This document shows, in pieces, positions 53,063-61,600 of a stretch of DNA of 64,000 nucleotides; positions within the stretch are counted from its first letter, which is position 1, and every line of letters begins with the position of its first letter. Source of the DNA: CAZIOH01 sp964540815 (GTDB lineage Bacteria > Myxococcota_A > Polyangia > Fen-1088); assembly GCA_964540815.1 (NCBI GenBank), contig CAZIOH010000003.1, positions 62,001-126,000 on the forward strand. Direction: 5' to 3'. Made by a program: the position numbers and the translations under genes. The notes under the pieces were generated by a model. That model was given only the letters and a program-made list of their open reading frames with translations, had not been told where the DNA came from and did not search any database.

Positions 53063-53395
53063 ATGCCCACCACCACCCGCTCATCCGTGCCCGCCTCCGT
53101 GCTGTTCCTCGCCCTCGGCCTCGGGGGGATCGTCTCCGTGGCCGCCGGGGCCCGCCCGGCCCACGCCGCCGACAAGACCTACCAGGTCACGGGTCCGATT
53201 CTCGAGGTCACGGACAGCGTGATCACGGTCGAGAAGGGGAAGGAAAAGTGGCAGCTGGCCCGGGACAAGGACACCAAGGTCACGGGCGATCTCAAGGTGG
53301 GGGCCAAGGTGACCATCGAGTACAAGATGACCGCCACCACGATCGAGGTGAAGGGGAGCGCCAAGGCCGCCGCCCCGAAGCCCGACAAGAAGTGA
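53063..53395 (+). CDS. Small secreted or periplasmic protein, OB-fold-like
   Basis: A 110-residue exported protein. It has a good AAAGGAG ribosome site and a signal peptide ending AHA before ADKTY. The mature domain of about 75 residues is beta-rich (YQVTGPILEVTDSVITVEKGKEKW, DTKVTGDLKVGAKVTIEYKM), like small OB-fold DUF5666-type periplasmic proteins. A Lys/Ala/Pro tail ends it. It has a short divergent intergenic region with tag. Its role is unknown. Confidence 0.75.
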   Translation: MPTTTRSSVPASVLFLALGLGGIVSVAAGARPAHAADKTYQVTGPILEVTDSVITVEKGKEKWQLARDKDTKVTGDLKVGAKVTIEYKMTATTIEVKGSAKAAAPKPDKK

Positions 53396-53422
53396 CCGGC
53401 GCCGAGCGGGATCAGGCGCCGG
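53396..53422. terminator. Bidirectional hairpin between convergent genes
   Basis: CCGGCGCC (53396-53403) and GGCGCCGG (53415-53422) form a perfect 8-bp stem with an 11-base loop. It begins immediately after the stop of the small secreted protein and overlaps the stop of the convergent OsmC gene. No T-run is present. Confidence 0.45.
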
Positions 53423-53915
53423 AGGAGATCTGCACCGCCGTGCCCCGAACCAAGGTTTGATAGACCACGCAGTAGCGCTCGGTCAGCTCGAGGAGCTTCT
53501 GCTTCTCGGCCGGGGTCGCGTCGGTGTCGAGGCTGACATTCAGGCGAATGCCACGAAAGCCCACGGGGGTGTCCTTCGAGACGCCCAGGGTTCCCCGAAA
53601 ATCGAGGTCACCCTCGGCCGTGAGGCTGCCGCCGCGGACGACGAGCCCCATCGAGGTGGCAACCGCGGCGAGGGTGACGCCGGCGCACGCCACCAGCGCC
53701 TGCAGCAGGAGGTCGCCCGAACAGACGGCCAACCCCGTCCCGCCCGTGGCGGGGTGAAGCCCGGCCTTCACCAGCGCGCGCCCGGTGTCGACGCTGCAGG
53801 AGACTTCGTCCCCAAGCTGCCCCGTGGCCCGCAAGGTCACCAGGGCGGACTCCGGATCACTTCGATACTTGTCCTTGAGCGGCGCCTGCGCCGCCCGGAG
53901 CTCGTCACGATTCAT
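53412..53915 (-). CDS. OsmC-family protein
   Basis: A 167-residue OsmC/Ohr-fold protein, a thiol peroxidase family acting on organic hydroperoxides. The two conserved Cys are in LLLQALVACAGVTLAAVA and TERYCVVYQTLV. The FRGIRLNVSLDTDATPAEKQKLLELTERYC pattern is typical of the YhfA-like branch. ATG 53915 (MNRDELRAAQ) is preferred to the GTG at 53924 because a GAGG site precedes it at proper distance. It is a single gene. Confidence 0.85.
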   Translation of the reverse strand: MNRDELRAAQAPLKDKYRSDPESALVTLRATGQLGDEVSCSVDTGRALVKAGLHPATGGTGLAVCSGDLLLQALVACAGVTLAAVATSMGLVVRGGSLTAEGDLDFRGTLGVSKDTPVGFRGIRLNVSLDTDATPAEKQKLLELTERYCVVYQTLVRGTAVQISSGA

Positions 53916-54032
53916 CTCGACCACCTCTCGCGCCAGACGTTAACGTGGCAGGCGGTGCCGACGCCACCAGGTCGTTCAGCGGACCGCCACGGGTGAGGGG
54001 CGGGTCAGGGGCAACGAACCTCGAACGAAGCC

Positions 54033-55241
54033 TCAGTTGTTGCAGCCGATCCGGGCGGCATCGAAGACGACCTCGTCGATGTATGCCACGGACGGGGTGT
54101 CGGTGCTGTTGAACAGCTCCCACCCGACGCCAAACTGATTGAATACCGGGATCTGGGCCTGCATGCCGGTTCGGTGCAGGGACGGGACCTCGGTCCCATT
54201 CAGCCAGAACCGGGACTCCCCGCCGCCGGTCACGGTCGAATCGAGCGACCACTCGACGCACGTCCAGGTGTCGATCACCAGCTTGTCCGGGGCGTTGTTT
54301 CCGAGCTCGCCGCCAGGGGTGTGCTGCACGTTGTAGAGGTAGGTGAAGGTTCCCGTGCCGGTGAACCCCCAGCGAACGTCATTGCTCACGCCGCCGAGCG
54401 GTCCCGAGCCGTGAAAGAAGTCCCAGTGCACGAACTTCGTGGGAGGCATCTGCAGCTTGAAGAAGATCCTGCCGAAATGCTTGGTGGCGAGAGGACCCAG
54501 CTGAGCGGCGGTCTTGTTGATGAAGGCGCGCTGGTTGTTGGCGACGCCGACCTGGATCTGCAAGGAGTGGCTGCCGCGCGCCTTGTCGGTGGCCGAGACG
54601 GCGATGGCCCAGGTTCCTTCCTTGGTCCAGCCCGCGGGCAAGGCTCCGGCGGCGGTGGCCTCGAAATCCTCGCAGATCGCGAAGGGGCTGCCGGCGCACT
54701 TCGAAGGTCCGCTCAGGCCAAACGTCGCGGGATCGCTCGATGCACCCCCGGCACCCGCACCACCACCACCCCGGCTGCCGCCCGCGCCACTCCCCCCCGT
54801 CCCTGGCGTCTGGCTGCCCGCGGCACCCGTCGTCGCGCCGTTGCCACCGCCGCCCCCGCCTCCCCCACTGGTCGGGGGGCCGCCGCCACTCGCGGTTGAA
54901 CCGCCGGGATCACCAGCGGCGCCGCCCGTCCCCGATCCACCCGAGGGCGTGGAACCTCCCGTGCCCGTCTGAACGGCGCCCGAGCCCGTGACGCCGCCCG
55001 TCCCAGGCCCCCCTCCGCTCGCGCTCCCACCCGGGGATGCCGCAGACCCGCCGCTCCCCACGCTGCCCCCCGACCCCGGCGTGGCGTCGGAGCTGCTGCT
55101 GCAGGCCGTGCCGACGATCGACACGGCGGCCAGGGCCATCCCGCACCGCCAGGTGACGCGCGCCAGCGACCTGAGCGGATGCCCGGCTCTGGCGACGAGG
55201 GCGCTCGAGGACACTTCAGGAATCTCGCTCATCGACACCAT
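54033..55241 (-). CDS. Secreted lipoprotein with Gly-rich linker and lectin-like domain
   Basis: A 402-residue protein. Its signal segment (ALAAVSIVGTACSSSS) contains a lipobox Cys near residue 46. A Gly/Ser/Thr linker covers about 50-170, including a run of nine Gly. A beta-rich C-terminal domain of about 210 residues begins CAGSPFAICEDFEATAAG and contains GKIFFKLQMPP-like RIFFKLQMPPTKFVHWDFF and TWTCVEWSLD. This pattern resembles concanavalin A-like polysaccharide-binding or lyase domains. Starts at 55241 and 55232 are both possible. A 177-base spacer with CCACAT and GACTTC microsatellites separates it from the GH79-like gene on the same strand. Polysaccharide binding is inferred. Confidence 0.7.
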   Translation of the reverse strand: MVSMSEIPEVSSSALVARAGHPLRSLARVTWRCGMALAAVSIVGTACSSSSDATPGSGGSVGSGGSAASPGGSASGGGPGTGGVTGSGAVQTGTGGSTPSGGSGTGGAAGDPGGSTASGGGPPTSGGGGGGGGNGATTGAAGSQTPGTGGSGAGGSRGGGGAGAGGASSDPATFGLSGPSKCAGSPFAICEDFEATAAGALPAGWTKEGTWAIAVSATDKARGSHSLQIQVGVANNQRAFINKTAAQLGPLATKHFGRIFFKLQMPPTKFVHWDFFHGSGPLGGVSNDVRWGFTGTGTFTYLYNVQHTPGGELGNNAPDKLVIDTWTCVEWSLDSTVTGGGESRFWLNGTEVPSLHRTGMQAQIPVFNQFGVGWELFNSTDTPSVAYIDEVVFDAARIGCNN

Positions 55242-55418
55242 GGACTCCAATGCTACAGCAAGCCAGCGTGGTTCATTCCGCGCCGTCCGGACAGTAGCAT
55301 CCCCAGCATCCTTCGGGCCAACCGAGCCCCTCGGGCACCACCCACATCCACATCCACATCGACTTCGACTTCGAACACCGGCGTCATCGAAGACATCGAC
55401 ACCGTCGGCGGGCCTGAT

Positions 55419-57242
55419 TCATTGCGCCCGGACCAGTGCGGCGGTGCCCGGCGGGACCAGCACGGTCACCGTGGTGCCGGCCGCCGCGAGCGCGTAGGGC
55501 GGGTTCGGGGTCCACGCGCCCTGCGCGGAGATGCCGACGCCCCCCAGGGTCACCCCGCTCGTGGCCATGAGCGACACGGGGGATGGGCCCTCGAGGTAAA
55601 GGGCGTTGGCGCTCTTGACCGCCACGCCGAGGTTCACCGTCACCCGCACGCCCGTGGCCACGTCCTTGTTGTCGAGCACCACGCTGGTGGAGCCATCGCT
55701 TCGCTGGAGCGCGTAGGCCGTGAAGTCGATCGCGCCGGCGCTGATCGTGGTGGCCAGCGCCGTGCCGCTGCCCGCCAGCGAGAACAGCAGCATTCCGTAG
55801 AAGATGGGTGCGGCACCCGTGACCACTCCGGCGTTCTCTTGAACCGGGGAATAGACGAAGGGGGTCGAGCCGTCCATCCCCGCTTCGCCGCCATGAAAAT
55901 TGATCCCGCTCGCGCCGTACCTGGCGCTCGTGAAGAAGAAGTCCAGCGACCACAAGGCCGAGATGAGGGCGTTGCTGAGCCCGACCTGCCCGTGGCCCGA
56001 GAAGGTGTTGCACTCGCCGATCCGGAAGCCGTCCGGGATGTGGTTGGCGGTGGCGGCGGTCGACATGACCTCGAGCATCTCGATCAGCCCCTGCCCCGAT
56101 GTGATGGGGAACGGATCGGGCGTGAGGAGCTTGGCGAGGGTGGCGGTCGCGGTGTTCGCGGTACCGGCGTAGTAGTGCTGGGTCAGCAGGATCAGGTTCT
56201 TGCCGGACTCGTCCATCGCGAACGGGGTGGACAATGAGGTCTGATCGCCCCCGCCCCCGGCCGGCCCCACCAGGTGCGCGCCCGGATTCGCGGCGAGGAT
56301 CGCGCTCGCAAAGGACTCCCACTTCGGCTTCAAGGTCGTCGCCCATGATCCGAAGCGGTTGATCTCGTTGCCGATCTCGAACCCGTAGAGGTGGGCGCCG
56401 AGCTTGCTGGTCACGTAGGTGGCCTCGGCCGCGGAGTTCTCCGGCGTGGCCGTGTCGAAGTTCACACCGTAGATGATGCGAGCGCCCGTCGCCTGGCAGA
56501 AATCCGCGAGATCGTCGACCATCGCGGTGCCGATGGTGCGGGCATAGGGCGGCCCACCGGGGCCGGGCTTGGCGGCGGGATCCCAGGTGCACTTGTCCAC
56601 GTCGTCCGCGCCGATCCGGATGACGGTCGGGCCGAGCAGGTTGAACAGGGCGATGAGGGCCGCATTCCTGCCCGTGAAGGTCCCGTTCGTCATGTGCGTC
56701 TTCTCGAAGCTGAACCCCGCGAACCCCGGCCCGATCTGACCGGCCGTCTGGGCGCGGTTGACGTCCACCGTGCCGGGGACCGTGGGGCCGACGAAGGCCG
56801 GTCCGATCCCGGCAGGTCCGACCCCGGCATCCGCAGCGATGACGCCCGCATCGACGGGACTGCCTGCGCCGCCCGTCGCGGAATGGCCCGAGGCTCCTGC
56901 GGAGGCTGCACCACCCGAGCCGGTGACGTCGTGAGACGCCCCGCCGGTCGACGTGCTCGCCGATCCGGCGGCGCCCGGCGCAGCGCCACCGGTCGACGTG
57001 CCGCCCGAGCTGGCCCCTCCCGTGGATCCGCCGACACCGGAGGTGCCGCCCGTCGACGCGCCCCCGGTCGATGCGCCACCGGTCGACGCCCCACCAGACG
57101 AACCACCCGCGGTCGCCGATCCGCCCGATCCGGAATGACCCTGGCTCGGCACCGCGGACGTCCTTCCGCACGCCCATGGAACGAGCAGGGCCATGCCAAC
57201 CGCCCAAGGAAGAACGCCGCCACCGTTCCCGCGCTTCTTCAT
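55419..57242 (-). CDS. Secreted GH79-like glycoside hydrolase lipoprotein
   Basis: A 607-residue predicted retaining glycosidase of the GH79 (beta-glucuronidase/heparanase-like) clan. Its signal segment ends VPWACG, and a Gly/Ser/Thr linker with repeated GGAST units spans about 30-140. The TIM barrel contains PGFAGFSFEK, PTVIRIGADDVDKCTW and YGVNFDTATPEN. The acid/base Glu is in FEIGNEINRFG (about 293) and the nucleophile Glu in FRIGECNTFSGHG (about 410). A C-terminal beta-sandwich ends the protein. The start at MKKRG (57242) has a GGGAG site at good distance; longer starts up to 57506 lack signal-peptide logic. It is likely surface-displayed; glucuronide substrates are inferred from family. 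Confidence 0.82.
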   Translation of the reverse strand: MKKRGNGGGVLPWAVGMALLVPWACGRTSAVPSQGHSGSGGSATAGGSSGGASTGGASTGGASTGGTSGVGGSTGGASSGGTSTGGAAPGAAGSASTSTGGASHDVTGSGGAASAGASGHSATGGAGSPVDAGVIAADAGVGPAGIGPAFVGPTVPGTVDVNRAQTAGQIGPGFAGFSFEKTHMTNGTFTGRNAALIALFNLLGPTVIRIGADDVDKCTWDPAAKPGPGGPPYARTIGTAMVDDLADFCQATGARIIYGVNFDTATPENSAAEATYVTSKLGAHLYGFEIGNEINRFGSWATTLKPKWESFASAILAANPGAHLVGPAGGGGDQTSLSTPFAMDESGKNLILLTQHYYAGTANTATATLAKLLTPDPFPITSGQGLIEMLEVMSTAATANHIPDGFRIGECNTFSGHGQVGLSNALISALWSLDFFFTSARYGASGINFHGGEAGMDGSTPFVYSPVQENAGVVTGAAPIFYGMLLFSLAGSGTALATTISAGAIDFTAYALQRSDGSTSVVLDNKDVATGVRVTVNLGVAVKSANALYLEGPSPVSLMATSGVTLGGVGISAQGAWTPNPPYALAAAGTTVTVLVPPGTAALVRAQ

Positions 57243-57497
57243 CTCGATCATCTCCCGCTCCCGTCCGTACCACCACCCTATCCGCCCGGAGCCTCCGCGC
57301 CACCCCGAGCACACGCCGACGGGAATCTTTTCTCGTGCGGTCGACCACACGACATTGAGCGGCGTCACGCCCCAGGCGACGGCGTCGCACCCGCCACCCG
57401 AGGCTCCCGTTCCGCCGCTGACCGGTGGGGTGCGGTCTCGAACCCCGGGCACGCCGCCGGGCACCTGCGCGGTTGACATTCCAAGGCCACCGCGATA

Positions 57498-57515
57498 GGT
57501 AACCATTCAGTTACC
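57498..57515. promoter_or_regulatory. ArsR-type operator abutting the start codon
   Basis: GGTAAC-CATTCA-GTTACC is a perfect 6-bp inverted repeat with a 6-base spacer, ending two bases before the ATG at 57517. There is no room for a standard ribosome site between it and the start. Either the transcript is leaderless or nearly so, or repressor and ribosome sites overlap. The remaining 57243-57497 spacer shows no gene. Confidence 0.6.
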
Positions 57516-57516
57516 C

Positions 57517-57828
57517 ATGAGCGCCGCCATCGACACCTACCGCGCCATCGCCGACCCCACCCGGCGCGCCATCCTCGACCGGCTTCGCGCGGGCGCGGCG
57601 CCGGTCAACGCGCTCGCCGCGGACTTCGCGCAGACCCGGCCCGCGATCAGCAAGCACCTGCGCGTGCTGAGGGAGGCGCGCCTGGTGCGCGAGCAGCGGG
57701 TCGGTCGAGAGCGCGTCTACCGCCTCGACCCGCGTCCGCTGCAACGGATCGCCGGGTGGATCGAGGGGTACCGCTCGATGTGGCAAGGCAACCTGGACAA
57801 CCTGAAGAGACACGTGGAGGGGAAATGA
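57517..57828 (+). CDS. ArsR-family winged-helix regulator
   Basis: A 103-residue ArsR/SmtB-type repressor: DTYRAIADPTRRAILDRLRAG, the recognition helix ALAADFAQTRPAISKHLRVL, and the wing VREQRVGRERVYRLDP. The Cys/His metal sites of true ArsR/SmtB are absent, which fits the SdpR-like subgroup that is paired with SRPBCC proteins and not metal-responsive. It overlaps the next gene by four bases. It probably controls that gene and itself through the palindrome upstream. Confidence 0.9.
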   Translation: MSAAIDTYRAIADPTRRAILDRLRAGAAPVNALAADFAQTRPAISKHLRVLREARLVREQRVGRERVYRLDPRPLQRIAGWIEGYRSMWQGNLDNLKRHVEGK

Positions 57829-58631
57829 ACCCGAGCAGCAACCGCGCCAAGGCCGTCGCCGATCTCTCGAAGGGCAGCATCCACGCGCGCGTGGAGGTGG
57901 CGGCGCCGCCGGAGCGCGTCTTCCGCGCGATCACCGAGGAGGTGACGGCGTGGTGGGGATCCGTCGACACCTACCACGTGACCGAGTGGCGCTCCGACCT
58001 GCGCGTGGGCGGTCGGTGGACGAGCCTGGGTCAGGGCAGCGACGGGAAGCCCTTTTCGGTGAGCGGCACCTACGTCGAGATCGACCCGCCGCACCGATTG
58101 GTCCACACCTGGGAGGCGCCCTGGGACGGCGGAAACGTCACGACGGTGCGTTACCAGCTGGATCCGATCGAAGGCGGGACGCGCGTGACCCTCTCGCACG
58201 ACGGCTTCGGCGATCGCGCCGCATCGTGCGACGGGCACGCGGAAGGTTGGGAGCGGGTGCTCGAATGGATGAAGGCGCACGTGAGCCCGCGGAGCGACGA
58301 GAAGCCCTCGAAGCTGGCGTCGAAGTTGCCCTCCAAGCTGCCCTTTTTGGGCAGGCTCATTCCGCCCCGTTCGACCTTCCCGGCCGACATCACCGACGAG
58401 GAGCGGGCGCTCATGGGCGAGCACGCCGCCTACTGCAAGCGCCTGGTGTCCGAGGGCCTCGCGATCGCGTTCGGCCCCGTGATGGACTCGCCGGTCACCT
58501 GGGGAGTCGGGATCTTTCAGGTGAACGACGAGGCCGAGGTCAAGGCCCTGGTGGAGGCCGACCCGATCATGAGGTCCGGACGCGGCTTCCGGTACGATAT
58601 CGTGCCGATGCTGGGGCTCATAGCGTCTTGA
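57825..58631 (+). CDS. SRPBCC (AHSA1)-YCII fusion protein
   Basis: A 268-residue cytosolic fusion. Residues about 18-165 are an AHSA1-type SRPBCC ligand-binding fold (IHARVEVAAPPERVFRAITEEV, TEWRSDLRVGGRW, HTWEAPWDGGNVTTVRYQL, GWERVLEWMKAHV). A Lys/Ser/Pro linker with repeated SKL units spans about 166-182. Residues about 188-268 are a YCII-type domain (GEHAAYCKRLVSEGLAIAFGPVMD, EADPIMRSGRGFRYDIVPM). Each domain commonly follows ArsR genes separately. The ligand is unknown. The ATG overlaps the ArsR stop. Confidence 0.87.
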   Translation: MNPSSNRAKAVADLSKGSIHARVEVAAPPERVFRAITEEVTAWWGSVDTYHVTEWRSDLRVGGRWTSLGQGSDGKPFSVSGTYVEIDPPHRLVHTWEAPWDGGNVTTVRYQLDPIEGGTRVTLSHDGFGDRAASCDGHAEGWERVLEWMKAHVSPRSDEKPSKLASKLPSKLPFLGRLIPPRSTFPADITDEERALMGEHAAYCKRLVSEGLAIAFGPVMDSPVTWGVGIFQVNDEAEVKALVEADPIMRSGRGFRYDIVPMLGLIAS

Positions 58632-58676
58632 CGTGACGGTGCGGCCGGTCGCCGAGGCGGATAATCGCCAGCCCGG

Positions 58677-61600
58677 TCAGCCCGACTTCGCGCGGGACTC
58701 GACCAGCGTCCCGCGCAGGGCGATGTAGGAATCCCCGAGCACGAACGACACGAGCTCCGTGACCTCGGGAAAGCCGCGCGCGATGTCGAGCAGCTCGCTC
58801 GGCGAGATCGCGGCCGCCGAGGCCAGCCGACGATCGGACCGGATGGCGTTCTCGATCGCACCGAGCACGTCGCCCGAGCCGAAGACCGAGGCCCGGCTGG
58901 CGGTGTACGACATGCCGAGGCGCCACCGGTTCACGTCGAGCGGGCCGGCCTCCGCGACGCCGAGCACGCCTCGGTCGAACGCCCGACGGTGCCGTCGCGG
59001 CAGCTGGCGGGCCACCTTCTGCGCCAGCTCGCCCAGCACCTCCTCGGACGCCAGCCCCCGCCCGTAGTCGGCGTAGCGCGAGCGCATGCAAGCGGCCAGC
59101 GTGATGCCGAGCTCGCGGGCCGAGAGACGGGCGGCCAGGTAGCTGCCCCCGCGCAGGCGGCCGAGAGCGCGCGCGAGCTGCAGGACCAGCTCGCAGCGGG
59201 GAGCCGAGGTGATGAGGGACGCCGGGACCAACAACGACGCCGGGAAGGTCGCCTCGACCTCCACCTGGTTCACCCCGGTGCGGACCATGAAGACCTCGAA
59301 GTGATCCTCGATGCCGAACAGCACCGTCAAGCGTTGCACGATGCCGCGCACCGGATCGTCCGCCCGTTGTGGCAGACGATCGGCTCGGTTCACCCCCCAC
59401 TCCTCGACGTTGACGGGGTGGATCCGCGGAATGACCTCGGCCAGCGCGGCGAGGAGGCCGGTTGCGGGGTGGCGATCGATGGGATGGCGGATGATGGCCT
59501 CGAAGTCCGAATCGGAGATCGAGCCTTTCGGGATGTCGTCCCAGTGGAGCCGCGCGTCCCGCTCGGCCCGTCGATCGGCCGCGTCGGCGATCCCGAGCGC
59601 GGTCAACACCGACGCGACCGCGGTCGCGCGGGTGCGCGCGTCGGCTTCCGTCCGGGTGCTGGTCGGCGCGGGTGGCGCGGGCGATGGTGATGGTGATGGC
59701 GGCGACGACGACGACGACGACAGCGCCGCCTCCGCCGATCTGGTGGCGGCGAGCAACGCATAGAGGCGCCGCAGGGCCCGCAGGGAATCGGCCTGCAGGG
59801 GCACGAGGTCGAGGATTCCCAGATGCTCCGCGATGGCCTGCTCGAGGTGGCCCGCCTCCTCCAGCACCGCGCCGAGCTCGCTGCGCACGGGGATCTCCGC
59901 GGGGAAGGCCCGGACCACGCCCCGCAGCTCGTGGGCGGCCCGGTCGAGCTGGCCGAGCGGCTCGCGGAGCAAGCGCGCCAGCCGCAGCCGACGCGCCGAG
60001 CCCTCCCCGACTGCCTCGACGTGCAGGCTCAGCGCCGCGGCCAGCCGCGCGGGCGCGTGGAGATCGGTGAGCACGATGTCCAGGCGATCGACCACGGCCC
60101 CCCGCCCAGGATCGAGGCTGAGCGCACTCTCGAGCGCGTCGGCGGCACCCTCGGGATCGCGGGCTGGCCCCGCCAGGATCTCTCCGAGGCGCACGAGGTG
60201 CCCGACCCGTGCCCCCGGGTCGGTCTCGAGGTCCGCGAGCTGGCGGAGCACCTGGGCCGCATCGACGTATTGCCGGGACGAGAGCAGCGCATCGGCCAGG
60301 GCCGAGAGGACCGCGAGATCACCGGGCGCGGCCACCAGCGAGCTGCGGAACGCCCCCACCGCCAGATGGGTGTCCCCCAGATCGGTCGCGGCAATCCTTC
60401 CCAGCTTGAACCAGGCCGCCGCGACGGTCGCCGCGTCCGAGGCTGCCCCGACCACGCGGCGATAGGTCGCCACCGCCTCCGATGCGCGCCCGAGCTCGGC
60501 GAAGAGGTCGGCGAGCGCCCCGAGGGCCGGCACATGCCGCGGATCGAGCGCCACCGCCGCCGCCAGAGGCTCGACCGCGTCCGACGGTCGCTGGAGCCGC
60601 ACGAGCTCGGCCAGGTGAATCAGACGGTCGCGGCGGGCTTGGTGGTGGGCTTCGGACGACCCGCGCGCGGCCCACCGGCGCGCCACCGCCAGCAGCCTCG
60701 GCAGATCTCCCCGCTGGGTCAGCAGGGTCTCGAGCGCGCGGAACTCGGCGTCGGTCTCGGTCCGCGCGGCGTCCGCCCCGGCCCCGGCCCCGACGGCCTC
60801 GGCACGCCGAGGGGCGACTTCATCGAGGGACAGCAGCTCCTCGAGGACGGTCACCGCGGCCGCGTCGTCTCGGATCACGCTGGCGTAGATCCGGGCGGCC
60901 CCACGCAAGGCGCTCGCCGCCCGGGCCGGCATCCGTCGGCTGGCCCGCGCGAGCTCCACGTAGGCGTCGGCGGCCGAACGGCTGGCGCCGGTCAGCTCCC
61001 GCAGGCGCGCCAGCAGGAAGACCACCGGCACGAGATCGGGTGCGAGCGCCCGCACCCGCTCGAACGCCGCCAGCGCCGACCCGGGATCCCCCAGCACCAG
61101 ATGCGCCACCCCGAGCTCCCAGAGCCACAGCGCGCGGCCGCGCCCCTCGGGAGCCTCGTCGACCAGCTTCTCGCGGACGAGGCGCACGCGGGCCCAATCG
61201 CCTTGCCTCGTCACCAGACGTTCGAGCGTGAACAGCGCGTCCGAGCCCGGAGCGGCGTCCGCGATCCTCTGGTACGACGCCACCGAGACCCCCAGCCAGC
61301 CCTCCGGCTCGAGACCGCGGCGCGCCTGGGCCCCGATGGCCGCCCGCCACGCCGCGACCTGCTCGGACGGCGTCGCCGCAAGGCCCCCCAGGCGCTCGAG
61401 CGCCGCCGCTGCGCGCTCGTGCTCACCGAGCCGGTTGGCCAGCGCCACCGCCATCTCCAGCACGAACGCGTCCGCGTGGCGGGCATCGGCCAGCTGCTCG
61501 ACCAGGCGCAGGGCCGCCCGCGGGTCGGGCAATCGCAGCGCCAGATCCAGCCGGCGGCCGACCCCACCGTCGGTCACCCGGGCCCCGGCCTCGCCCCTGT

